A stretch of 64,000 nt of DNA from Paenibacillus sp. JQZ6Y-1 (GCF_040719145.1 NZ_JBFDUZ010000001.1:2852001-2916000), one strand, 5' to 3'. Positions 38,402-49,932 are shown, numbered from the stretch's first letter. A program made the numbers and translations. Notes: generated from the sequence alone by a model not told the origin.

Positions 38402-39772
38402 TTAAAAATCTGCGCTGCGCACTTCAAAGATAGCGAATTTCAGGTAGTGCCCTTCGGTAACGCCCAGAATTTGCGGGTGGTCTTTACCTGCGGCTTTCCA
38501 ATCGATCAGGCGCAGTACTTTGCCAGCGTCGCGGGCAGCGTCTTGGATCGTTTCGAGGAATAGTTCCGGTTTCATATGGTACGAGCAGCTGGCAGTTACA
38601 AGATAGCCGCCTTCATTTACAAGCTTCATACCATGCAGGTTAATGTCTTTGTAGCCACGTACAGCGCCTTGAACAGCGCTTTTCGTTTTGGCGAATGCTG
38701 GTGGATCAAGGATGACCACATCCCAGCTGCGTCCACCGCCTGCTGTCATGGGCACAGAGGTATCTTGTTTGCTGTCGCCCGCAGCGCGGTCGCGGCGCTC
38801 GTCCAGACCTTTGGCATTGCTGCGCAGATAGTCAAACGCATCAGCTACGACAAACTCGACCCGCTCCTCAAATCCATTCAAGCGTACATTTTCCTGTGCG
38901 CTTTCAATCGCATGGGCAGAAATATCAAGACAGGTTACTTTTTTGGCGCCGTATTTGCACGCATTCAGAGTAAAGCTGCCTGTATGGGAAAAGCATTCCA
39001 GTACAGTTGCACCGTCCCAGTATGGGAAATCCACGACTTTGCCTTTGCGGTTAACAGGCGCGGTGATGCTTTGTCCCTCCTGCTCTACCTGCTGCATCGT
39101 AATACCGCTGCGTTCGCCCCAGCCCAGCATGAGCGGTGCAATAGATGCGCGGTTTTCACGCTGATCGAAGAAATAGCCTGTTTTCTGTCCCTCTTCAATA
39201 TCCACTTTGATCAGCAGACCATTTTCCGATACGGTCACATGACGCGGGCATTCGCCGTACAGCAGCCCTTTGACCTCTTCCAATCCTTCCAGCTTACGCA
39301 CGGACACATCACTGCGTTCATAAATGCCCTTCGGTTGCATGACCTCTACCAGCGCATCCACGATCTGCTGACGACGTTGATCCATTCCGAGGGTAAGCAG
39401 CTGTACCACCAGCACATCGCCAAACCGATCTACGATCAGACCCGGCAGAAAATCGGCTTCGCCATATACAAGACGATACGCATTTTCTTCTGGCAAAAAG
39501 CGTTTTCGATGATCAAGGCACCAAGCAAATCGTTTCGCAAAAAATGCCTGATCCATCTCTTCCAGCGGCTGTCTGGAAATAGCACGTACTGTAATTTTGG
39601 ATGCCTTATTGTAATAACCAGATGCCAAAAACTTACGCTGGTGATTCAGCACATGCACCACTTGTCCGCCCTGCGGCTCGCCTTCCACACTAGCAATTTC
39701 ACTTTCAAAAATCCACGGATGCCTCTGCTCCAACCGTTTTTTACGCTTTTGATGCAAAATAATATTTGCCAA
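38402..39772 (-). CDS. Class I SAM-dependent rRNA methyltransferase, RlmI-like
   Basis: A 456-residue RlmI/RlmK-type enzyme, probably methylating a 23S rRNA cytosine at C5. An N-terminal PUA domain (residues 1-75, HPWIFESEI) is followed by an EEHEA-type linker and a Rossmann domain with VLECFSHTGSFTLNACKYGAKKVTCLDIS and the catalytic-type motif VVILDPPAFAKTKSAV near residues 350-365, and ASCSYHM later. Two insertions (about 240-255 and 322-345) are richer in charged and Gly residues than in relatives. It stands alone, between mtaB and the addB region. The exact target base is not shown by the sequence. Confidence 0.9.
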   Translation of the reverse strand: MANIILHQKRKKRLEQRHPWIFESEIASVEGEPQGGQVVHVLNHQRKFLASGYYNKASKITVRAISRQPLEEMDQAFFAKRFAWCLDHRKRFLPEENAYRLVYGEADFLPGLIVDRFGDVLVVQLLTLGMDQRRQQIVDALVEVMQPKGIYERSDVSVRKLEGLEEVKGLLYGECPRHVTVSENGLLIKVDIEEGQKTGYFFDQRENRASIAPLMLGWGERSGITMQQVEQEGQSITAPVNRKGKVVDFPYWDGATVLECFSHTGSFTLNACKYGAKKVTCLDISAHAIESAQENVRLNGFEERVEFVVADAFDYLRSNAKGLDERRDRAAGDSKQDTSVPMTAGGGRSWDVVILDPPAFAKTKSAVQGAVRGYKDINLHGMKLVNEGGYLVTASCSYHMKPELFLETIQDAARDAGKVLRLIDWKAAGKDHPQILGVTEGHYLKFAIFEVRSADF

Positions 39773-39802
39773 TTCTGTTCACTCCTTCAATGGATTCCTA
39801 AC

Positions 39803-39871
39803 AGCAAAACAAAGGATTTCATCCTGCTGCTCCGGCTCTGAACCGAACATGCAAAACGAAATCCTCTGTTT
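39803..39871 (-). terminator. Candidate terminator downstream of mtaB
   Basis: AACAGAGGATTTC and GAAATCCTTTGTT pair across a 36-base loop with one wobble, followed by TTGCTGTT on the minus strand. The large loop makes this weaker than the other terminators in the window. Confidence 0.55.
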
Positions 39872-39949
39872 ATGCATACCTTACACGCTATTTGTACATA
39901 TCTTACAATACGTTAAATCATTTCGACTGTGATACACGCTTCATTCCGC

Positions 39950-41296
39950 TTACTGCGCGATCTTGCTTGGCTCCTGCTCCAGCACGCGAACGAGTTGACC
40001 TTGACTTGTGTTAACGCCCGGCTCCATCAGCTTCACACGGCACAGCTTGCCGACCAGCTCTTCCGAACCTTCGAAGGCGATTTGCAAATAATTATCGCTA
40101 TATCCGGCAATCATGCCGTCACCGAACAATCCTTTGTCGTTGTTTTCTGGAATAATATCCAGCACATGACCAACGAATTTCTCAGCGTATGACAGCTGCA
40201 TTTGCTCGGATAGATCGATCAGTTCATGCACGCGCGCATTTTTCACTTCCTCGTCCACCTGATCCTCCATTCGTGCAGCCGGTGTACCGGTACGTCTGGA
40301 ATACGGGAAGACGTGCATTTCGGAAAAGCCAATCGACTTCATCAGCTCATAGCCATTACGATACATTTCCTCGGTTTCGCCGGGGAAGCCGACAATGACA
40401 TCGGTGGTAATCGCTACATCCGGCATCGCCTGACGAATACGACGAATCTTCTCTGCATATTCGGCAACGGTATATTTGCGGCGCATCCGTTTCAATACAT
40501 TGTCGTCGCCTGCTTGCAGTGGGATATGGAAGTGGCGGCACATTTTGGAGGAACGATTCAGTACATCCAGCACACGGTCGTCAATTTGACTCGCTTCAAT
40601 CGAACTGATGCGGATGCGCTCCAAACCTTCAACTTTATCCAGATCCCAAAGCAGATCCGCCAGATCGTAATCCTCTAAATCGTCGCCGTAGCCACCGGTA
40701 TGTATACCAGTCAGCACGATTTCCTTGTAGCCTGCTGCTACAAGCTGGTGCGCCTGTGCGATGACGCTGCTAGCAGCGCGGCTGCGCGACAAACCGCGTG
40801 ACCACGGAATAATGCAGAAGGTACAGAAGTTGTTGCAGCCTTCCTGAATTTTCAAAAATGCACGGGTATGATTGGCAAAATCCGGTACATCCAGCTCCTC
40901 AAATTCGCGCGTTTTCATAATGTTACGCACCGCATTGATTGGCTTACGCTCCTCCTGTAAGCTGCGAATATGATCCATCAGCTTATCGCGATCCTGTGTA
41001 CCGACCACGAGATCGACACCCTCAATATCGAGAATCTCCGCTGGAGAGGTTTGCGCATAGCAGCCCGTTACTGCGATGACTGCATCTGGATTACGACGAA
41101 CGGCACGTCGGATAATTTGGCGACTTTTTTTGTCACCGGTATTGGTTACTGTACAGGTATTGATGACGTACACATCAGCCGTTTTTTCTTCAAAATCGAC
41201 CTGCTCGTAGCCTTCATTTTTGAACAATTGCCACATGGCTTCGGTATCATAAAAGTTGACTTTACAGCCTAGAGTGTAAAACGCTACAGATGGCAT
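39950..41296 (-). CDS. mtaB: tRNA (N(6)-L-threonylcarbamoyladenosine(37)-C(2))-methylthiotransferase
   Basis: A 448-residue methylthiotransferase that turns t6A37 into ms2t6A in ANN-decoding tRNAs. The N-terminal UPF0004 domain holds three cluster ligands (C11, C48, C79). The radical SAM motif C154-xxx-C158-xx-C161 (CNNFCTFC) follows, and a C-terminal TRAM domain (about 375-440) binds tRNA. Motif placement and the VNFYDTEAMW start are those of MtaB (YqeV), not MiaB. The rsmE stop lies two bases upstream, so the two are likely co-transcribed, as in Bacillus. Confidence 0.95.
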   Translation of the reverse strand: MPSVAFYTLGCKVNFYDTEAMWQLFKNEGYEQVDFEEKTADVYVINTCTVTNTGDKKSRQIIRRAVRRNPDAVIAVTGCYAQTSPAEILDIEGVDLVVGTQDRDKLMDHIRSLQEERKPINAVRNIMKTREFEELDVPDFANHTRAFLKIQEGCNNFCTFCIIPWSRGLSRSRAASSVIAQAHQLVAAGYKEIVLTGIHTGGYGDDLEDYDLADLLWDLDKVEGLERIRISSIEASQIDDRVLDVLNRSSKMCRHFHIPLQAGDDNVLKRMRRKYTVAEYAEKIRRIRQAMPDVAITTDVIVGFPGETEEMYRNGYELMKSIGFSEMHVFPYSRRTGTPAARMEDQVDEEVKNARVHELIDLSEQMQLSYAEKFVGHVLDIIPENNDKGLFGDGMIAGYSDNYLQIAFEGSEELVGKLCRVKLMEPGVNTSQGQLVRVLEQEPSKIAQ

Positions 41297-41298
41297 CG

Positions 41299-42075
41299 TT
41301 ACATTCCTCCCATTTCTCCGATTTCATACATGATACAGGCAAGCGCGGTCATCGCTGCCGTCTCGGTACGCAAAATACGGCGTCCCAATCCGGTTGATGT
41401 CGCTCCCCGCCCTTCGGCTTCCTCCACTTCCTGCTCGGTAAAACCGCCTTCCGGTCCAACGACGATCAGCACGCGTGCAGTCTGTTCCTGCGCTGTGCGC
41501 TCCTGCAAACGATGCGCAAATGGCTGCACTACATCGCGAAGCTGATGACCATTTTCCTTTTCATAACAAAAACAAATCAGATCGTATACTTCCAGCGAGC
41601 CGAGCAGCTGCTTCCAAGTCAGCGCGTGTCCAATCTGCGGCACACGGCTGCGGTGACTTTGCTCCGCCGCTTCCTTGGCAATCTTGCTCCAGCGCTGCAA
41701 TCGCTTCTCTTCCTTACGGGCATCATATTGGACAACGGTGCGTTTGGACAAAAAAGGAACAAAGGACGCTGCGCCTAGCTCGGTGCATTTTTGAATGACC
41801 GTTTCCATTTTATCGCCCTTGGGCAGGCTTTGTGCGATGGTCACCTGCACCTTGGCTTCAGACAACTGCTCCAATCGCTCAACAATACGCGCCGTGACAA
41901 TGCCTTCATCCATACTCATAATTTCGGCTAGCACGTCCAGTTGATTACCGTCGCAGGCAATCAGCTCATCGCCTTCCTGCGAGCGCATCACCCGAATAAT
42001 ATGCCGAGCATCCTCGCCGGTAATAATAACCTGCTGCTCACTGAACTGCTCTGCCGGTACAAAATATCGCTGCAT
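41299..42075 (-). CDS. rsmE: 16S rRNA (uracil(1498)-N(3))-methyltransferase
   Basis: A 258-residue SPOUT-class methyltransferase for U1498 of 16S rRNA. The N-terminal PUA-like part (MQRYFVPAEQF, HIIRVMR) precedes the knotted SAM site: SLPKGDKMETVIQKCTELG, VVGPEGGFTEQEV and LGRRILRTETAAMTALA. Length is typical. It is followed by mtaB two bases later. In Bacillus the prmA gene lies directly upstream; here ahpC-ahpF and the site-2 protease gene lie between. Confidence 0.95.
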   Translation of the reverse strand: MQRYFVPAEQFSEQQVIITGEDARHIIRVMRSQEGDELIACDGNQLDVLAEIMSMDEGIVTARIVERLEQLSEAKVQVTIAQSLPKGDKMETVIQKCTELGAASFVPFLSKRTVVQYDARKEEKRLQRWSKIAKEAAEQSHRSRVPQIGHALTWKQLLGSLEVYDLICFCYEKENGHQLRDVVQPFAHRLQERTAQEQTARVLIVVGPEGGFTEQEVEEAEGRGATSTGLGRRILRTETAAMTALACIMYEIGEMGGM

Positions 42076-42296
42076 CGCTCATCCACTTTCTGTATGACAT
42101 TTTCATGACTACTATTATATAATTCTGTGCCACTTGCATTCAAATAGCCCGGACTGTGTAGACACAAGCCGGACATGACTATACAGCAGAACAGCATATT
42201 GAAGGGAATCCCTGAATTTCTATCATACAACGTTTGGTCAATCAGGGCTAGGGTTTGGGGGCAAATTGTCATTCCGAGTCTTCTATCGCTATCAAA

Positions 42297-42350
42297 CAGC
42301 AAAAGTCCTTCTACCATGATCGAATGACTCGATACGGTAGAAGGACTTTT
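42297..42350 (-). terminator. Terminator downstream of ahpF
   Basis: A perfect 15-bp stem (AAAAGTCCTTCTACC at 42301-42315 with GGTAGAAGGACTTTT at 42336-42350) with an inner TCGA/TCGA hairpin. On the minus strand the stem ends in TTTT then GCTGTTT. It starts 20 bases after the ahpF stop. The stretch 42076-42296 upstream of rsmE holds nothing else recognised. Confidence 0.72.
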
Positions 42351-42369
42351 ATCTATCTTCAAAATGAAA

Positions 42370-43899
42370 TTAGTGACGGATCATATAATCAAATGCGCCC
42401 AGTGCAGCGGTTGCGCCGGAGCCCATTGAGATGATGATCTGCTTATACGCGCTATCTGTGCAATCGCCAGCTGCGAATACGCCGGGAACGCTTGTTGCGC
42501 CATGCTTGTCGACAACGATCTCACCCATGCGAGTCAGTTCGAGCGTGTCTTTCAGCCAGTCGGTGTTTGGCACCAGACCGATCTGTACGAACACACCTTG
42601 CAGTTCAACATGATGCTCTTCCAGCGTATCGCGGTCGATATAGCTAATACCGTTAACGGTATCCGTACCAGTGATTTCTTTGGTTTGCGCGTTTTTGACA
42701 ACTGTTACGTTCGGCAGGCTGTATAGACGATCCTGTAGAACGGAATCAGCTTTCAATTCCGGTGCAAATTCCAGAACGGTAACATGCTTGACGATACCAG
42801 CGAGGTCAATCGCAGCTTCAATACCAGAGTTGCCGCCGCCGATTACTGCAACATGCTTGCCCTCGAACAGAGGACCATCACAGTGTGGGCAATAGGCTAC
42901 GCCTTTGTTTTTGAATTCTGCTTCGCCCGGTACGCCGATGTTGCGCCAGCGTGCACCAGTGGATAGGATAACGGTTTTACTTTTCAGTACAGCGCCGTTT
43001 TCCAGTTCCACTTCAACCAGATCTTTTTTCTCCAGACGTTTGGCACGCAGGGATGGCATAATATCTACGCCGTATTCCTTCACATGCTCTTCCAGACTCG
43101 CTGCCAGTTTTGGACCTTCGGTATATTTCACGCTAATGAAGTTCTCAATACCGACTGTATCCATCACCTGACCGCCAAAGCGCTCAGCTACGAGACCCGT
43201 ACGAATACCTTTGCGCGCTGCGTATACAGCTGCACTGGAACCGGAAGGACCGCCGCCGACCACAAGCACATCGTAGGCTTCTTTTTCAGACAATTCATCC
43301 GCATCTGGACCTGCGCCCAGTTTGGATAAAATATCTTGCAGCGACATCCGACCGCTGCCGAATGCTTCACCGTTCAGCAGTACCGTTGGTACCGCCATGA
43401 TGTTTTTGCTGTCTACTTCGTGTTTGAATGCGCCGCCCTCGATCATCGTGTGTGTGATGTTCGGGTTGAGCACGCTCAGAATGTTCAGCGCTTGTACTAC
43501 ATCTGGACAGTTGTGGCATGTCAGGCTGACATACGTCTCAAATGTGTAGCTGCCCTTCACTGCTTTCGCTTGAGCGATCAGGCTGTCATCCACTTTCGGC
43601 GCACGGCCGCTCACTTGGAGCAGTGCCATCACAAGGGACGTAAATTCGTGTCCGAGCGGAACACCGGCAAATACAACACCGGTATCTTCGCCGACACGGT
43701 TTACACTAAAGCTGGGGGTGCGTTCCAGCACTGCTTTTTCCACTTGGATGCGCGAAGAAATGGCAGCAAGTTCGTCCAGAAGTTCCAGCGTTTCCTGGGA
43801 AGCTTTATCATCGCCAGCACTAACTTTCAGCACGATGTCGCTTTCCAGAAGTTGAAGGTATTGAGAGAGTTGAGTTTTCATTTCTGCATCTAATACCAT
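42370..43899 (-). CDS. ahpF: Alkyl hydroperoxide reductase subunit F
   Basis: A 509-residue NADH-dependent flavoprotein that reduces AhpC. The N-terminal glutaredoxin-like domain has the C128-HN-C131 redox pair (TCHNCPDVV). The FAD motif VVGGGPSGSSAA is at 213-224, and the thioredoxin-reductase-like active site is C337-PH-C340 (AYCPHCDG). The NAD motif VIGGGNSGIEAA follows. The ATG at 43899 has AAGGAG nine bases upstream. It lies 118 bases downstream of ahpC on the same strand; I see no strong terminator between them, so co-transcription from the ahpC promoter is likely. Confidence 0.97.
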   Translation of the reverse strand: MVLDAEMKTQLSQYLQLLESDIVLKVSAGDDKASQETLELLDELAAISSRIQVEKAVLERTPSFSVNRVGEDTGVVFAGVPLGHEFTSLVMALLQVSGRAPKVDDSLIAQAKAVKGSYTFETYVSLTCHNCPDVVQALNILSVLNPNITHTMIEGGAFKHEVDSKNIMAVPTVLLNGEAFGSGRMSLQDILSKLGAGPDADELSEKEAYDVLVVGGGPSGSSAAVYAARKGIRTGLVAERFGGQVMDTVGIENFISVKYTEGPKLAASLEEHVKEYGVDIMPSLRAKRLEKKDLVEVELENGAVLKSKTVILSTGARWRNIGVPGEAEFKNKGVAYCPHCDGPLFEGKHVAVIGGGNSGIEAAIDLAGIVKHVTVLEFAPELKADSVLQDRLYSLPNVTVVKNAQTKEITGTDTVNGISYIDRDTLEEHHVELQGVFVQIGLVPNTDWLKDTLELTRMGEIVVDKHGATSVPGVFAAGDCTDSAYKQIIISMGSGATAALGAFDYMIRH

Positions 43900-44017
43900 G
43901 TGCTCATGCTCCTTATCCGTACATGCTCTATCTCTATCGATATTGCAATAATATGCGTATTGATGATCCTAAGGATCGTTGTATACATTGATGAAAAAGA
44001 CTTAGAGTGGACGAAAC

Positions 44018-44581
44018 TTAGATTTTACCAACCAGATCCAGGCTTGGTTTCAGCGTTTCGCCGCCTTCTTTCCATTTTGCAGGGCATACTTCACCTGGGT
44101 TGTTGCGTACATATTGAGCTGCTTTGATTTTATCAACGAGTGTGCTTGCGTCACGACCGATACCATCAGCGTTGATTTCTACTGTTTGTACAACACCTTC
44201 AGGGTCGATAATGAATGTACCGCGTTGTGCCAGACCTTCTTCTTCGTCCAGAACGTCGAACATGCGGGAAATACGTTGCGAAGGATCGCCGATCATGATG
44301 TATTCCAGTTTGCTGATTACATCGGAGTGATCGTGCCATGCTTTGTGAGTGAAATGAGTATCTGTCGATACGGAGTATACTTCTACACCCAGATTTTTCA
44401 GTGTAGCGTATTGATCTTGCAGGTCACCCAGCTCAGTTGGGCAAACGAATGTGAAGTCTGCTGGATAGAAGCAAACAACGCTCCATTTTCCTTGGAAGTT
44501 TTGTTCGGACACGTCGATGAATTCACCGTTGTGAAATGCTTTTGCGTTGAAAGAGTCTACTTTTTTACCGATAAGAGACAT
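44018..44581 (-). CDS. ahpC: Alkyl hydroperoxide reductase subunit C (peroxiredoxin)
   Basis: A 187-residue typical 2-Cys peroxiredoxin that removes hydrogen peroxide and organic peroxides. The peroxidatic Cys is C47 in [13 protein letters not shown], and the resolving Cys is C166 in GEVCPAKW. The ATG at 44581 is chosen for its ATAGGAGGAATTACATT leader; a longer frame to 44686 crosses the promoter. Expression is probably controlled by PerR or Fur, as a near-consensus box overlaps the -10 region. AhpF, its electron donor, follows. Confidence 0.97.
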   Translation of the reverse strand: MSLIGKKVDSFNAKAFHNGEFIDVSEQNFQGKWSVVCFYPADFTFVCPTELGDLQDQYATLKNLGVEVYSVSTDTHFTHKAWHDHSDVISKLEYIMIGDPSQRISRMFDVLDEEEGLAQRGTFIIDPEGVVQTVEINADGIGRDASTLVDKIKAAQYVRNNPGEVCPAKWKEGGETLKPSLDLVGKI

Positions 44582-44648
44582 AATGTAATTCCTCCTATAT
44601 CCAATGATTTTTTGGTTGATGCCATCTGTATTTAGAATAAATACAATC

Positions 44649-44663
44649 TGAGAATCATTATCA
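44649..44663 (-). promoter_or_regulatory. PerR/Fur-like operator at ahpC
   Basis: On the minus strand TGATAATGATTCTCA matches the 7-1-7 inverted Fur/PerR box (TGATAAT-N-ATTATCA) at all but one position outside the centre. It overlaps the -10 hexamer of the ahpC promoter, as expected for peroxide-inducible repression. PerR is favoured by the target genes; Fur cannot be excluded from sequence. Confidence 0.75.
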
Positions 44664-44686
44664 TACTTGTTGCAGGGTAATGTCAA
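44657..44686 (-). promoter_or_regulatory. Sigma-A promoter of ahpC-ahpF
   Basis: Consensus TTGACA (44681-44686) and GATAAT (44657-44662) with an 18-base spacer on the minus strand, about 75 bases before the ahpC start. Confidence 0.78.
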
Positions 44687-44900
44687 GTGATGTGCTACAC
44701 TTCACTCAATCTTCATTTTAGCATAAGCTGGAGGATGATTTCCTGTCTGTGATTTTCACGATTTTGCCCATTTTCAAATAGATATGGACTTGTAAAAGTT
44801 CGATATTTGTTCATATTTGCCCTTTTGCATATAGAGCGTTTACAATACAACATTTTCCGTTTTCATTTTCACCGAAATAGAATCTTCATGAACTTCATGA

Positions 44901-44948
44901 AAAAGAAAAATGCCGGTATACAGCACAATGCGCTGCTACCGACATTTT
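44901..44948 (-). terminator. Terminator downstream of the site-2 protease gene
   Basis: ATGTCGGTAGCAGC and GCTGTATACCGGCAT form a stem with small bulges, followed by TTTTTCTTTTTC on the minus strand. The stretch 44687-44900 beside it shows no gene. Confidence 0.75.
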
Positions 44949-44974
44949 GGGAATCGTCAAGATATTAGGATATT

Positions 44975-45658
44975 TTAACCACCAAAGATCAGTCCAGCCA
45001 GCTTATAGAAGCTTTCAGACAATGATCCTGCCAATCCATATAACGGCTGAATTGTTACCGCACGAAGAGGCGGCAAGAACAGCAGCAGTAGGAAAATCAA
45101 TAGCGCCCATTGCTCTACTCGTTGCAGCTTTGCACTAATTCGTGGTGGCAGCCAATCGAACAGAATCCGATACCCGTCCAATGGCGGCAATGGAATCAGA
45201 TTGAAAATAAACAGGAAACAGTTCATTAGCACCATGTACTGTACAAATGTAACGATGGCAATATCAATCCGGTTATTCGCAAACGAACCGATAATGCCAA
45301 AATAGTTCAGTCCATAATAAATGATGACCGTTACGAGCGCCAACAGCAAATTACTCACTGGACCCGCAGCCGACACAATCACGCCCATCAAGCGCGGACG
45401 ATCAAAATTGGCACGGTTCACTGGTACGGGACGCGCCCAACCAAAGCCAGCAATCAGCAGCAAAATCAAACCGAGCAAATCCACATGCGCCGCGGGATTC
45501 AGCGTCACCCGCCCCAGCATCTTCGCCGTCGGATCACCAAATTTACTGGCAAAGTACGCATGAGAGAATTCATGCACTGTAAAGCCGATGACCAGTGCCA
45601 ACACATAAAACGGTAAAATATTCAGAGGTACAAACAGAATATCGTTCAGAAAATCCAT
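44975..45658 (-). CDS. Site-2 protease family protein
   Basis: A 227-residue intramembrane zinc metalloprotease of the short S2P type (M50), with five or six membrane helices. The zinc motif HEFSH is at residues 29-33, and the third ligand region NLIPLPPLDGYRI is near residue 165. NPAAHVD with GWARPVPVN is the usual loop between helices. No PDZ domain is present. The ATG at 45658 is chosen for the AGAGGT site upstream; it begins three bases after the prmA stop. The substrate is unknown. Confidence 0.92.
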   Translation of the reverse strand: MDFLNDILFVPLNILPFYVLALVIGFTVHEFSHAYFASKFGDPTAKMLGRVTLNPAAHVDLLGLILLLIAGFGWARPVPVNRANFDRPRLMGVIVSAAGPVSNLLLALVTVIIYYGLNYFGIIGSFANNRIDIAIVTFVQYMVLMNCFLFIFNLIPLPPLDGYRILFDWLPPRISAKLQRVEQWALLIFLLLLFLPPLRAVTIQPLYGLAGSLSESFYKLAGLIFGG

Positions 45659-45660
45659 AC

Positions 45661-46638
45661 TTACCTCTTTCTCGCCACAAACGCGATCCAATCTTCATCG
45701 CGGTGAGCGCCTTCGATCTCAAATCCAGCTTGCTCCAGCGCTTGGTGTACCACATCTTCTTTATTTTTGTAAATACCGGATGCGATATACGCACCACCTA
45801 CCGGCAATGCTTCGTACACATCGTCGATAAACAGCAAAATAATCTCCGCCAAAATATTCGCCACAACCACCTGTACCGGCAGCGTGACATTCAGCGCGTT
45901 CTCTGCTGTGTTGGAGTCCGCTTTGAGTACAGACAGCAGATCACTCTCATGGACGATAATACGGTCGTCCAGACCGTTCAGATGCGTGTTCTCACGCGCA
46001 CTGGATACCGCTACAGGGTCCAGATCAAGCGCCAGTACACTTTTCGCGCCCAGCTTGATTGCGCCGATTGCTAGAATACCGGAGCCAGTACCAACGTCGA
46101 TTACTTCTTCGCCGCCCTTAATCACCGTTTCTAGCGTGCGCAGGCAAAGCGATGTAGTCGGATGGGTACCTGTTCCAAACGCCATCCCCGGGTCCAGCTC
46201 AATAATCTGCTCCTGCTCACTCTCTGGCGTATAGTCTTCCCACGTCGGCTTGATCGTCAAACGCTCCGACACACGAATCGGTTTGAAATACTGCTTCCAC
46301 GCATTCGCCCAGTCATCCTCGTCCACTGTACGCACAGAAATGGATGCTTCTCCAGCATCAATACCAAATTCCTTCAGCTGAGCTGTACGGTTGCCAATCT
46401 CGGCAGAAATCGCCTCCATATCGACCTCCTCGGAAAAGTACCCTTGTACGACTGCCAGTCCCTCTGGAATATCGTTCAATGGCATTTCGTACCATTGTCC
46501 ATACGAGGTGTCGCGCTCCTTGTTCAGTGTACCCGATTCTTCAATCGTAACTCCGCCTGCGCCCGCTTCATGCAAAAAGTTGGAGATCATCTCCACTGCC
46601 TGCTCGGTTGTATGTATCGTCAATTCATGCCATAACAT
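45661..46638 (-). CDS. prmA: Ribosomal protein L11 methyltransferase
   Basis: A 325-residue class I methyltransferase that trimethylates L11. It opens MLWHELTIHTTEQAVEMISNFLHEAG (the substrate-recognition domain), followed by a linker and the SAM domain with DPGMAFGTGTHPTT, VIDVGTGSGILAIGAIKLGAK and VANILAEII. The ATG at 46638 has GGGGGAATGAAATC upstream. It has its own candidate promoter after the dnaJ terminator, so it is not strictly part of the heat-shock operon, though the dnaJ-prmA order is that of Bacillus. Confidence 0.95.
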   Translation of the reverse strand: MLWHELTIHTTEQAVEMISNFLHEAGAGGVTIEESGTLNKERDTSYGQWYEMPLNDIPEGLAVVQGYFSEEVDMEAISAEIGNRTAQLKEFGIDAGEASISVRTVDEDDWANAWKQYFKPIRVSERLTIKPTWEDYTPESEQEQIIELDPGMAFGTGTHPTTSLCLRTLETVIKGGEEVIDVGTGSGILAIGAIKLGAKSVLALDLDPVAVSSARENTHLNGLDDRIIVHESDLLSVLKADSNTAENALNVTLPVQVVVANILAEIILLFIDDVYEALPVGGAYIASGIYKNKEDVVHQALEQAGFEIEGAHRDEDWIAFVARKR

Positions 46639-46696
46639 GATTTCATTCCCCCTGATCGTCATCGGACCTGTCACTGCCCGGTTTGCATTACGCTTC

Positions 46697-46726
46697 ATTG
46701 TACTACACATTCCCGATCCAATTCAA
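46697..46726 (-). promoter_or_regulatory. Candidate sigma-A promoter of prmA
   Basis: TTGAAT (46721-46726) and TACAAT (46697-46702) with an 18-base spacer on the minus strand, about 60 bases before the prmA start and just after the dnaJ terminator. Confidence 0.6.
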
Positions 46727-46771
46727 AATACAAACGGAGATCGTCTCCGTACCTGCCTGAACCTTTACAGT

Positions 46772-46803
46772 AGAAAAGCCCGGTTCCGCGAAAGAACCGG
46801 GCT
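46772..46803 (-). terminator. Terminator downstream of dnaJ
   Basis: A perfect GC-rich stem (AGCCCGGTTC with GAACCGGGCT) around TTTCGCG, followed by TTTCTAC on the minus strand, 24 bases after the dnaJ stop. Confidence 0.82.
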
Positions 46804-46827
46804 GCTCATACACTTTACTCGTACTTA

Positions 46828-47949
46828 TCAATCCCCGCGGAATGCTCGTTTCACACGGTCAAAGAAAGACTGCTCATTTTCATGCGTTTTCTCGCCGCTC
46901 AGGGAACCGAACTGGCGCAGCAGGTCTTTCTGATCATCCGTCAGGTTACTTGGCGTTACCAAGACCACCTTAATGTGCTGATCGCCTTGACCTGTACCGC
47001 GTAGACGTGGAACACCTTTGCCTTTCAGACGGAAGTATGTGCCCGTCTGTGTACCTGCTGGTACTTTGATTTTCACTTTTTCCGTCAGTGTTGGCACTTC
47101 GATCTCGTCGCCAAGCGCTGCTTGGGTAAAGGTGAGCGGGATTTCGCAATAAATATCTTCATCTTCACGCTGGAAGAAATCATGCTCTTTCACGCGGAAT
47201 ACGATATACAGATCGCCCGGAGGACCACCTTTGATACCGCCTTCGCCTTCACCGTTTACGCGCATTTGTGAACCATCATCCACACCAGCTGGGATGCGAA
47301 TATGGATTTTGCGTTGTTTTTTCACGCGACCTGCGCCGTTACAATTGCCACATTTCTCTTCGATAATGGTACCTGTGCCTCCGCAATTGGAGCAGCTGCG
47401 ACGGTTAACCATACGTCCGAATGGCGTGTTTTGAACCACTTCTTCTTGTCCAGAACCATGACAGACGGAGCAAGTTTTTGGTTCTGTACCCGGTTTGGCA
47501 CCACTGCCGTTACACACGTCGCAATTCTCAGTACGGTTGATCGTAATATCCGTTTCTTTACCGAAAATCGCTTCTTTGAACTCCAATGTCATTGTGTATT
47601 GCAAATCGTTACCACGCTGCGGTGCATTCGGGTTACGCTGTCTGCCATTACCGCCAAAGAACATATCGAAAATATCGCCAAATCCGCCACCAGCCGAGAA
47701 TCCGCCACCACCGAAGCCGCCTTGGTTTGGATCGATATGACCATATTGATCGTACTGGGAACGCTTAGAAGAGTCGCTCAGTACGTCATAAGCCTCTTTT
47801 ACTTCTTTAAACTTGGTTTCCGCATCCGCTTCTTTGTTGACGTCTGGGTGATACTGACGCGCCAGCTTACGGTATGCCTTTTTAATATCATCATCAGAGG
47901 CGTCCTTGCCTATGCCAAGTACCTCGTAATAATCGCGTTTGTCTGCCAT
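46828..47949 (-). CDS. dnaJ: Molecular chaperone DnaJ
   Basis: A 373-residue type I Hsp40 co-chaperone. The J domain has the YHPDVN motif near residue 37. A Gly/Phe-rich linker (about 75-105) is followed by four CxxCxGxG repeats ([32 protein letters not shown]) binding two zinc ions, then the C-terminal substrate domains. It stimulates DnaK ATPase. It is the last gene of the heat-shock cluster, 147 bases after dnaK with a small terminator-like hairpin in between. Confidence 0.98.
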   Translation of the reverse strand: MADKRDYYEVLGIGKDASDDDIKKAYRKLARQYHPDVNKEADAETKFKEVKEAYDVLSDSSKRSQYDQYGHIDPNQGGFGGGGFSAGGGFGDIFDMFFGGNGRQRNPNAPQRGNDLQYTMTLEFKEAIFGKETDITINRTENCDVCNGSGAKPGTEPKTCSVCHGSGQEEVVQNTPFGRMVNRRSCSNCGGTGTIIEEKCGNCNGAGRVKKQRKIHIRIPAGVDDGSQMRVNGEGEGGIKGGPPGDLYIVFRVKEHDFFQREDEDIYCEIPLTFTQAALGDEIEVPTLTEKVKIKVPAGTQTGTYFRLKGKGVPRLRGTGQGDQHIKVVLVTPSNLTDDQKDLLRQFGSLSGEKTHENEQSFFDRVKRAFRGD

Positions 47950-48025
47950 CGGTCCACCTCCACTTCATGATTCGACTGCATTGTCTGCCGGTCGTTGTAT
48001 GCCACTATGTGTTTATACCATGTGG

Positions 48026-48069
48026 ACATAAAAAATGAAAGTCAAAGCACGGGATGCCCCGGCTTTGAC
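48026..48069 (-). terminator. Terminator-like hairpin between dnaK and dnaJ
   Basis: GTCAAAGCCGGGG and CCCGTGCTTTGAC pair around a short loop with one mismatch, then TTTCATTTTTTAT on the minus strand. It probably lowers dnaJ expression relative to dnaK. Confidence 0.68.
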
Positions 48070-48096
48070 CTTCCCATTCCAAACGTGTTTGGATGA

Positions 48097-49932
<1,836 letters not shown>

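Noticed and set aside
38576-39841. A 421-codon plus-strand frame opposite the RlmI-like gene
   Set aside because: It is fully opposite a clear gene, begins without a ribosome binding site and has no recognisable domain.
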